Assembly (NCBI GenBank): GCA_002748835.1
Contig: PDTL01000014.1
Span: forward strand, 87,838-151,837
Length of the DNA: 64,000 bases
Direction of reading: 5' to 3'
Source: Deltaproteobacteria bacterium
GTDB taxonomy: Bacteria; Desulfobacterota; Desulfobacteria; Desulfobacterales; GCA-2748835
Below are positions 17,207 through 23,827 of the stretch, piece after piece. The position numbers were made by a program, and so were the translations under genes. Under the pieces are notes generated by a model. It did not search any database. It worked only from the letters and a program-made list of their open reading frames with translations, and had not been told where the DNA came from. The first letter of the stretch is position 1, and every line of letters starts with the position of its first letter.

Positions 17207-19102
17207 ATGAAAGAGTTACAGGATGAGAAGTGGTATCTGACCACGCAGACGTTTCCGGCGCTTTTAGCCCGAAACGCGGAACGCTTCGGGGACCGTACGG
17301 CCCAACGGTGGCATGGTATGGATGGCATGGCCGCGCTGACCTATGCGGAACTGTATGAAATCGTCAGGGAAGCGGCCTGTGGCCTCCTGGACATGGGGGT
17401 GGAGAAAGGGGACCGGATTGCGATCATGGCACCCACCTGTCCGCAGTGGATGTGGGCAGATTATGCGGTGCTTTGTGCCGGCGGGATCACGGTATCCATT
17501 TATCCCACGTCTTCTTTTCGTGAAGCGGTTTATATTCTGAATAATTCCGGTACCCGGATGCTGTTTGTCGGAGACGGGCACATCGCAGCTAGGGTGGACC
17601 GGATGCGGATCAAGGTTCCGAATTTGGAAACCGTGGTGGTGCTTACGGGCAGCGAGCGGAGTAAAGGGACATTGTCGTTTGCCGCCCTGCGCAGATCAGG
17701 GGTGGCATTTGCCCAAGAACATGTACGGGCGTTTGACGAACGCCGCCATGCCGTGGGTATGGACGATATCATGACGCTGGTTTATACCTCCGGCACCACC
17801 GGGCTTCCCAAAGGGGTGATTCATACCCACCGGACCATGAATGCGGGCTGCCGTCGGGATCTTGCCATGATTCCGTCGCTGACAAAAGAGGACTGTTTGC
17901 TGTCGTTGCTTCCCCTGGCGCATACCTTTGAACGGCAATGTGGGCATGGCGTGGCCATGCAGGCGGCTGTGTCCATCGCCTATGGAACCCCCCAGACGTT
18001 TTACGAAGACTTGAAGGCGTTTTCACCGACCTTCTTTATGTCGGTTCCCCGGATTTATGAGCGGATCTACAAGCGACTACAGTTGCAGCTGCATGCGTCT
18101 AGCGGATTTCGGAAACGGCTGTTTGAACGGGCCATTCGGGTCGGCTGTTCGGTCATCGGCCAGCGAATCGCCATCGACGGCTGGGTGGATATGACCGAAG
18201 GAAAAGACGTGGTGCGTCAGATGCCCCTGGGGCTCAAGTTGCAATATCGGTTGATGGACAAACTTCTGTTTTCCAAAGCCCGGGAACAGATGGGTGGACG
18301 GCTCCGGTTCGCTTTTTCCGCAGCCGGAAGCCTGCCTGCAGACCTCTGCAAACTGTTTCTCGCCATGGGCATTCCCATACTCGAAGGGTACGGGTCCACA
18401 GAAACCTGCAATACCTTGACGCTGAACCCGATTCATCGGATTCTGCCCGGTTCGGTGGGCGCCCCCTGTATTGGGGTAACTGGCCGTATGGGGAAAGACG
18501 GTGAGTGGGAAGTCAAAGGCGAGGCCCTGTTCATGCGCTACTGGAATCAGCCTGACGCCACAGCAGATGCGTTTACGGACGACGGTTTTTTCAAGACCGG
18601 TGATATCGTGGAACCCGTTTCCCCGGAGACGATTCGGATTATTGACCGAAAGAAAGGGCTGCTGGTGCTGGATACGGGGAAAACGGTGTCTTCCTCAAAG
18701 GTGGAGAGCCTTTTTTTAAAGAGCAATATGATCGACACCGTGGTGCCGGTGGCAACCGGTCAGAAGTATGTGACCGCCCTGATCATTCCGGATCTGGATG
18801 GGATGCTTGCGTATCTGGACAACCGGAAGGTACCCTATGATCGAGACGCCCTCACGTTTGAAAACGGTCACTGCATGGCTGCCGGGCAGGATGTGGTGAC
18901 CCATTCGGATGTGGTTGCTCGGATCGCGGAAGAGGTTCAGTTTGCCAACCGGCTGCTTGAACCCCATGAGCGGATCAAGTATTACCACATCACAAACCGG
19001 AAGCTTCAGATCGAAAGGGGTGAGCTGACACCGACCTTGAAAGTCCGGCGCAATACGGTATTGGCGAATTTTGCCGACGCGATTGCGCTGCTGTATCAGT
19101 GA
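17207..19102 (+). CDS. AMP-forming long-chain acyl-CoA ligase
   Basis: It activates fatty acids with ATP and CoA through an acyl-adenylate. Core motif A3 V-Y-T-S-G-T-T-G-L-P-K-G is at about residues 190-201, and A5 Y-G-S-T-E-T near residue 394. The hinge reads D-R-K-K-G-L-L-V-L-D-T-G-K rather than the common D-L-I...G-G-K form. The C-terminal catalytic Lys region is less standard (L-K-V-R-R-N). The 631 residues match FadD15-like enzymes. I chose ATG 17207, just after the upstream stop; an earlier in-frame start at 17153 lies inside the cyclase gene. Its stop overlaps the start of the RNase M5-like gene. The acyl substrate is not known. Confidence 0.9.
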   Translation: MKELQDEKWYLTTQTFPALLARNAERFGDRTAQRWHGMDGMAALTYAELYEIVREAACGLLDMGVEKGDRIAIMAPTCPQWMWADYAVLCAGGITVSIYPTSSFREAVYILNNSGTRMLFVGDGHIAARVDRMRIKVPNLETVVVLTGSERSKGTLSFAALRRSGVAFAQEHVRAFDERRHAVGMDDIMTLVYTSGTTGLPKGVIHTHRTMNAGCRRDLAMIPSLTKEDCLLSLLPLAHTFERQCGHGVAMQAAVSIAYGTPQTFYEDLKAFSPTFFMSVPRIYERIYKRLQLQLHASSGFRKRLFERAIRVGCSVIGQRIAIDGWVDMTEGKDVVRQMPLGLKLQYRLMDKLLFSKAREQMGGRLRFAFSAAGSLPADLCKLFLAMGIPILEGYGSTETCNTLTLNPIHRILPGSVGAPCIGVTGRMGKDGEWEVKGEALFMRYWNQPDATADAFTDDGFFKTGDIVEPVSPETIRIIDRKKGLLVLDTGKTVSSSKVESLFLKSNMIDTVVPVATGQKYVTALIIPDLDGMLAYLDNRKVPYDRDALTFENGHCMAAGQDVVTHSDVVARIAEEVQFANRLLEPHERIKYYHITNRKLQIERGELTPTLKVRRNTVLANFADAIALLYQ

Positions 19103-19656
19103 TAGAAGCGATGATAACCCTAGAGGAAACCATAGTCGTTGAAGGCCGGGACGATGAAAGTGCCGTCAAACGGGCTGTGTCGGCACAGGTGATTATCACT
19201 AGCGGGTTCGGTATTAAAAAGGAAACCTTTCGCCGGATTGCCTTTGCAAAAGAACGAACCGGTGTGATCATCTTCACGGATCCGGATACGGCGGGCGAGC
19301 AGATCCGAAAGCGGATCGACAAACGAATCCCGGGATGCCGGCACGCCTACTTGAGCCGTGCCCAGTCAGACAAAAAGGGGAATATCGGCGTGGAAAACGC
19401 CAGCCCGGAAGCGATCCGGGCCGCATTGGCCAGGGCCCGGTGCCGGCAGACGGAATCCCGGGAGATTTACACGGTCAGGGAGATGATCCGCTGGGGATTG
19501 TCCGGCAGTCCGGATGCCGCCGTGCGGCGGGATGCTCTGGGCGAAATCCTGGGGGTGGGATATGGAAATGCCAAGCAGTTTTTAAAACGACTCAACCATT
19601 ATGCGATTGCAGAAGATGAAATCCTGCAGGCGATTGAGACGCTTGATTCTGTATGA
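19099..19656 (+). CDS. rnmV: RNase M5-like TOPRIM protein
   Basis: Ribonuclease M5 trims 5S rRNA precursors in Bacillus. The N-terminus has the TOPRIM Glu motif I-V-V-E-G-R-D-D, then G-F-G-I and the acidic D-P-D-T-A-G-E-Q motif, matching RNase M5 order; the C-terminal ~60 residues form the extra small domain found in that family. At 185 residues the length fits. The start is either GTG 19099, overlapping the ligase stop, or ATG 19111. RNase M5 is best known in Firmicutes, but related proteins are annotated in other phyla. The coupling to an acyl-CoA ligase gene is unexplained. A different small TOPRIM nuclease is an alternative reading. Confidence 0.8.
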   Translation: MIEAMITLEETIVVEGRDDESAVKRAVSAQVIITSGFGIKKETFRRIAFAKERTGVIIFTDPDTAGEQIRKRIDKRIPGCRHAYLSRAQSDKKGNIGVENASPEAIRAALARARCRQTESREIYTVREMIRWGLSGSPDAAVRRDALGEILGVGYGNAKQFLKRLNHYAIAEDEILQAIETLDSV

Positions 19657-19687
19657 AAAACAAAAAGCCTGCCTCCGGCGGGCAGGG
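19656..19687 (-). terminator. Rho-independent terminator for the octaheme cytochrome gene
   Basis: CCTGCC at 19668-19673 pairs with GGCAGG at 19681-19686 around a 7-base loop. Read on the minus strand, the hairpin is followed by CTTTTTGTTTTT. It lies directly after the stop of the minus-strand cytochrome gene and abuts the convergent rnmV stop. Confidence 0.6.
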
Positions 19688-19719
19688 GGATGATCCGCCT
19701 CTGCACCCTCCAGTTTTTA

Positions 19720-21222
19720 CTACTTTGACATTCGGTTGATCAGTCGTCTCTGTGCCAGCCAGTCATGCATCCGGATCTGAGTGCCGGAGAGATGATACCG
19801 CCCGTCCGCGAATACCCCATAATCCCCCCCGCCAGCCATGGCAGATGTAAAGCGGATGGTAGTTGCGTAAAACAGCCACCCGTCACACCACATGCGTTCA
19901 ATGGCTTCGTCAAACGGATTGCCGCCTGCCTTGATACCGGTTGCCAGGTCCTCTTTCCAGGCGGCCTGAACCATTTCCGTCAGTACACGGATATCCTGTT
20001 GCGTCCGTTTTAACGTTGCGTCAAATCGGTTCCAGTGCCCCCTGACCCAGCTGGTGTCATGGCAGGCAAGGCAGGTGGCCTGCAGGGTTTGGGTTCGTTT
20101 TTTCTGGGTGGCTGTGGTGATGAGAAAACGGTCTGCGGGCCGGCCGTCAAAGTCGGTGGGCAAGGGCAGACCGGCCCGGTTGCGGATGATCGTGGTGTCC
20201 GGTGAAACCGGCTGCGGATGCGCGTAGATCAGGCCGAAGAGGCGCCACGAGAGCCGGTCTTTCATTTCATGACTCCGCTTCTGGATCTGATTCCCATCTG
20301 TATCCGCCAATTGGCTGATATGGCAGGCCGCACAGGTGGGAGTGGTGAAATCTTTTCCCAGGGTCCAAGGCGTTGCGTCAAAATTCCATCCGGCGTTCTG
20401 GGCACTGTAGATACTGCCGTGTTTGCTGGTCATGTAGACCTTGTAGGCCGGCACATCCGGCCCCATATGACATTCCCGGCAGGCCTCAGGCTTACGGGCC
20501 ATTGCCATGGAAAAACGGTGACGCGGGTGACAGGCTGTGCAGGTGCCTTTGCTGCCGTCTAAGTTGATGCGGCCGCATCCCTGGTTGGGCCATCCGGAGA
20601 TAACGGGAAAGATCAGCTCGCCCACCTCTGTATCCCGGGTTTCGGTTCCTTTGACGGAGAGTCGGGTGCCATGGCAGTAATAACAGGCCCCTTCCCGTGC
20701 AAGCGGTTCTTTTTCCGCTGGAGAAAACCTGCCGGTCGTCTGGTTGAACTGGCCTAAAATAGCAGTTTCTAGCTGGTGGTAGACCGGGTTGTCTCTCAGA
20801 TTGCCCACCGCATGGGACATGATGTTTTTCCGATACTGATCTGCTTCGGTGGTATGACAGGTCCGGCAGTCGTCCGGCGAAACCACCACATGGATATCAT
20901 AGCCGTTGTGTTCGAAGGTATCCCTGTGCTGGCTGGGCCGCAGGGTATGGCATTCGGCGCACCCCACACGGGATGTTTTGAGCGTGTCCGGCAGATTTTT
21001 TGCCGATATCTTTCGGGAAGGTGTGGGCACACCCATGGCCTGTGCCGGAGAAACAGCCGAATGACGGCTTTTAGACCAGTCTTCGACAATACCGGGATGC
21101 AGGCTGCTGTGGCAGCCGATACAGGTTTCAGTTGCCTCACTCATGGGTGCGGCAGACGCATCGGCAGGCGGCAGAAAAAAGATGGAAACCCCTATCAGGG
21201 CGATGAAAAAACAAAAACGCAC
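19720..21222 (-). CDS. Octaheme c-type cytochrome, hydroxylamine oxidoreductase family
   Basis: A secreted protein with eight CxxCH haem-attachment motifs (CIGCH, CAECH, CRTCH, CYYCH, CTACH, CRECH, CAACH, CLACH). The arrangement, with S-K-H-G-S-I-Y, G-K-D-F-T-T-P-T-C and R-L-S-W, matches the HAO family, whose members oxidise hydroxylamine or hydrazine or reduce nitrite and hydroxylamine. I place the start at GTG 21222: AGGAGG at 21230-21235 lies 7 bases upstream and it gives a clean 24-residue signal peptide. An in-frame ATG at 21273 would add an unlikely extension before the signal. 500 residues; no C-terminal membrane anchor is visible. Whether the catalytic haem is cross-linked by a Tyr cannot be settled here. 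In an anaerobe a reductive detoxifying role is likely, by inference. Confidence 0.85.
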   Translation of the reverse strand: MRFCFFIALIGVSIFFLPPADASAAPMSEATETCIGCHSSLHPGIVEDWSKSRHSAVSPAQAMGVPTPSRKISAKNLPDTLKTSRVGCAECHTLRPSQHRDTFEHNGYDIHVVVSPDDCRTCHTTEADQYRKNIMSHAVGNLRDNPVYHQLETAILGQFNQTTGRFSPAEKEPLAREGACYYCHGTRLSVKGTETRDTEVGELIFPVISGWPNQGCGRINLDGSKGTCTACHPRHRFSMAMARKPEACRECHMGPDVPAYKVYMTSKHGSIYSAQNAGWNFDATPWTLGKDFTTPTCAACHISQLADTDGNQIQKRSHEMKDRLSWRLFGLIYAHPQPVSPDTTIIRNRAGLPLPTDFDGRPADRFLITTATQKKRTQTLQATCLACHDTSWVRGHWNRFDATLKRTQQDIRVLTEMVQAAWKEDLATGIKAGGNPFDEAIERMWCDGWLFYATTIRFTSAMAGGGDYGVFADGRYHLSGTQIRMHDWLAQRRLINRMSK

Positions 21223-21388
21223 GTACGCACCTCCTGTGTCATGATCCCAGACATCATTTGCGGCATTATGCACGACCTGCTTTACAGACGCAAGGGCTCA
21301 TCCCCCTTTAGGGAAAAGGGTTTGAAAAGCCGTTAGGGTTGGTGGGTATCGTGCCATCGGGCAGACCGGATGCGGGGAAAGCTGCGGC

Positions 21389-21610
21389 GTGGTCTATGAT
21401 GCGGGTGATGACACCTATCAGACCTATCTGGAAAAGGATGTCCCGGCGTTGATCGCGCATTTGAAACAGCTGGATCTGATATTTGAAAATAAAGCCGGGC
21501 AGTGGGTTCGGTTGCCGGTGGGGTTTTTGGCTGTTTTTGATCAGCCGCCAGCGGTTGACGGTAAGTCCCTGTCAAAAACGGCAGGCCAAAAGCGAAACAC
21601 ATGGATTTGA
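21389..21610 (+). CDS. Orphan small ORF, possibly a gene remnant
   Basis: A frame of about 73 codons from GTG 21389, open upstream to a stop at 21323. The peptide around it (G-C-G-E-S-C-G-V-V-Y-D-A-G-D-D, then Y-L-E-K-D-V-P-A-L-I) has a natural-looking composition. No ribosome-binding site precedes it and I do not recognise the family. It fills the 490-base gap between the cytochrome and the YfaZ-like gene. It could be a decayed fragment of a longer gene or noise. Confidence 0.2.
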   Translation: MVYDAGDDTYQTYLEKDVPALIAHLKQLDLIFENKAGQWVRLPVGFLAVFDQPPAVDGKSLSKTAGQKRNTWI

Positions 21611-21712
21611 GGGTCAGGATAACCGCTGTGGCAGTTGATTTTAGGGCCGGTTTATGTCACAACACAGGGGGGTAAGGGTAGGGAGAATCCGACGCGATCA
21701 GGAGGAACACAC

Positions 21713-22315
21713 ATGATGCATATCCGGCGTTTTTTTCTGACCATTGCGGTGCTTTTTTTTGTATCCCTCATATCCGGGGAAACCACTGCTGCAGAATACC
21801 GACTGGGCCTGAAGGTCAATCATACCACTGTGGATGCATCCCTGGAAAGGATCGGTGCAGTCCGTCGGGGCAATGTGTGCATCGGCGTGGTAGGTACCTA
21901 CAAGGACACGGACTACTGGACCGCAGGCGGAAAGGTGTCGATGACCAGCAACCAGCTTCACCCGGACTTCCAATACGGGGTTGGGTTCAAAGGATTGGGC
22001 GGGAATGTTGAACAGGATCACCGGGATGAAGATCTGGCCCTGATGGCATTTACCGTTGATCTCTCTTACGATATCCCGCCGGCCGTCAATCCGATTCCCC
22101 TTCCCATTGATCTGTATGCAGGTGTATCCATGGCCCCAAAGCCGCTCTGTTTTTCAGACGGGAAAACTTACGGCGATTTCCGCCTGGGCACGGGGTGGTA
22201 TATTATGGAGAACGCCATTATTTTTGCCGAATATCGGTATACGGAGTTCCGGTTTGAAGACGTCCGGTCTGTGTATGACAATATCGCCCTGATCGGTTAT
22301 TCGGTCCGGTTCTGA
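21713..22315 (+). CDS. YfaZ-like outer-membrane beta-barrel protein
   Basis: A 200-residue protein with an N-terminal signal peptide (basic M-M-H-I-R-R, a long hydrophobic stretch, ending near T-T-A-A). The mature part is made of alternating beta-strand-like segments and ends in Y-S-V-R-F, the terminal Phe signature used for outer-membrane insertion. The overall pattern (G-L-G-G-N-V, D-L-Y-A-G-V-S, E-Y-R-Y-T-E-F) resembles YfaZ-type predicted porins. AGGAGG at 21700-21705 lies 7 bases before ATG 21713; longer in-frame starts upstream lack this support. Its 3' end overlaps the convergent hslO gene by 19 bases. Function is unknown. Confidence 0.75.
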   Translation: MMHIRRFFLTIAVLFFVSLISGETTAAEYRLGLKVNHTTVDASLERIGAVRRGNVCIGVVGTYKDTDYWTAGGKVSMTSNQLHPDFQYGVGFKGLGGNVEQDHRDEDLALMAFTVDLSYDIPPAVNPIPLPIDLYAGVSMAPKPLCFSDGKTYGDFRLGTGWYIMENAIIFAEYRYTEFRFEDVRSVYDNIALIGYSVRF

Positions 22316-23229
22316 TACAAGCGTTCCAGGGCTTCCTGGCTAAAATGATAGTGGGTATTGCAGTTGTGACAGGTCACGCTGACCGGGAACGGCCCGTTTG
22401 TGGCCATGTCTTTTAAGTCCTCCACCGGGAGGGTATGGAGCATGGCGCTGATTTTTTCCTGGTTGCAGGGACAATAAAAGGCAGCCCGTTTGGAGGCGAG
22501 TATTCGCGGGGCCATGGCAGCGAATGCCGGCTGGATTCGGGTCTCCATGGGCGTGTCTTCTCCTGCCCAGTCGCCGATGGAGGGCAGGGTGGTGACTGCT
22601 GTCTCGATTTCCGCGAGCACCCTGTCATTTGCCCCGGGAAGTGCCTGGAGAAACAGACCGGCTGCCCCGCGGACCTCACCTTGTTTGTCAAAGGTGATGG
22701 AGAGCGTGATCGCTGTGGGGATCTGCTCGGACTCCAGGAAATACTGGGCAATATCCTGGGCAATGTTGCCGTGCTGCAGGATGATTTTTCCTGAATATGG
22801 TTCCCGTGCGTTTTCAATGCGCCGGGTCAGGGTCAGAAATCCGGCCCCGAAATAGGGGGATAGATTGAAATCTTCCAGCGGCTCGGTCACCGGAATCGGG
22901 TTTTGTTTGAGATACCCCCGCACTTCGCCAAAACTGCTCGCCTCCACAGACAGCCCTTTGATTGGTCCGGAGCAGTCGATGGACAGTGCCATACGGGCAT
23001 CTCCCTTGACGCAGGCAGTAGACAGCAGGGTACCCATGTACGCGTGGCCCAGAACCAGGGTTTCGAGAACCCCCAGCCCGTGGGCCTCACGCATATCCTT
23101 GACCACTCGGGTGGCGGTGAGAAAGGCCCCCCGAATTTGGTCGTCGGCCATCATGAAGGTGTGAAGCCGGTCTTTCCGGCCTTCTTTGAGTTTTGCTTTC
23201 AGGGCTTCTGCTGCCATCTGTTGAGTCAT
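22297..23229 (-). CDS. hslO: Hsp33 redox-regulated holdase chaperone
   Basis: Hsp33 binds unfolding proteins in the cytoplasm during oxidative stress, when its zinc site is oxidised. The C-terminal zinc motif is present as C-P-C and C-H-N-C, giving the CxC...CxxC pattern. The N-terminal domain matches from H-T-F-M-M-A-D-D-Q-I-R-G through H-A-Y-M-G-T-L-L-S. I set the start at ATG 23229, giving 310 residues, close to the usual ~290; the frame is open further upstream but that stretch overlaps a separate small membrane-protein frame. The 3' end overlaps the convergent yfaZ-like gene. Confidence 0.95.
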   Translation of the reverse strand: MTQQMAAEALKAKLKEGRKDRLHTFMMADDQIRGAFLTATRVVKDMREAHGLGVLETLVLGHAYMGTLLSTACVKGDARMALSIDCSGPIKGLSVEASSFGEVRGYLKQNPIPVTEPLEDFNLSPYFGAGFLTLTRRIENAREPYSGKIILQHGNIAQDIAQYFLESEQIPTAITLSITFDKQGEVRGAAGLFLQALPGANDRVLAEIETAVTTLPSIGDWAGEDTPMETRIQPAFAAMAPRILASKRAAFYCPCNQEKISAMLHTLPVEDLKDMATNGPFPVSVTCHNCNTHYHFSQEALERLYQNRTE

Positions 23230-23321
23230 ACGTCTCTTGATTCCGCTTTTGTTTCGTCTGGTGTCTGTGCGTCGGGGGTGGATTCGGTTGCTTTGCCTGG
23301 CACCTGACAGGCATCTCGTAG

Positions 23322-23411
23322 TCAGGTGTTGATGCCCATGCGGGGCAGGATGATGACTTGCAGCAGCCACCAGACAATAAAAAGCGCTAAAAATAAAAAT
23401 ACGGTATTCAT
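23322..23411 (-). CDS. 29-residue single-span membrane microprotein
   Basis: ATG at 23411 and TGA at 23322-23324 encode 29 residues: a short M-N-T start, a hydrophobic span with F-L-F-L-A-L-F-I-V-W-W-L-L, and a polar tail with one Arg. A textbook ribosome-binding site, AAGGAGG at 23422-23428, sits 10 bases upstream, which is the main evidence that it is real. It lies 92 bases before hslO in the same direction, so the two are probably co-transcribed. Function is unknown; tiny membrane proteins of this size often bind and tune larger membrane proteins. Confidence 0.6.
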   Translation of the reverse strand: MNTVFLFLALFIVWWLLQVIILPRMGINT

Positions 23412-23560
23412 GTTGCGAATGCCTCCTTATACGATTTGGATTGAAGACAGCCTGACGCAGCACTGAGGGGCCGGGCGTTTTAACCCGAAACCTCAGATAA
23501 AATTTTTCAGTTTCTTAAACCCCATACTTCCGAAAAGGTGCGCAGTACGCCCGGTTTCTC

Positions 23561-23782
23561 TCAAGCGTTTTGCTGGCCTTTATTTTTTCCGGCTTTAATT
23601 TGAGTGATGGTATCATCCAAGGATATGCCATTTAGCCAAGTATCGCGTTCTTTTGGATAGTCTCCTTCGCCTGCAGAGAATTGGTTGAGAAACCGAATCG
23701 TATCAATACCCCCCATTTCCTTGACTAAAATGTGAGTCGCCTGGTGGTTCATTTCAGAAGCGGGCCTTGCTTGTGTATTCAT
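23561..23782 (-). CDS. Short conserved-looking hypothetical protein
   Basis: A 73-residue protein preceded by AGGAAG eight bases before the ATG. The central segment I-D-T-I-R-F-L-N-Q-F-S-A-G-E-G-D-Y, followed by E-R and later D-D-T-I-T-Q-I-K, resembles short proteins I recall from many bacteria next to possible toxin genes, but the match is from memory and no toxin-like partner is present here. It starts 45 bases after the stop of the chemoreceptor gene on the same strand and may be its operon partner. The role is unknown. Confidence 0.55.
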   Translation of the reverse strand: MNTQARPASEMNHQATHILVKEMGGIDTIRFLNQFSAGEGDYPKERDTWLNGISLDDTITQIKAGKNKGQQNA

Positions 23783-23827
23783 ATTTCCAACTTCCTAGAT
23801 AAAAAAGATGGCCACAGATTAATACTT

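Noticed and set aside
19099..19656. Expectation of rRNA genes near the RNase M5-like gene
   Set aside because: No rRNA- or tRNA-like sequence was seen anywhere in the window.
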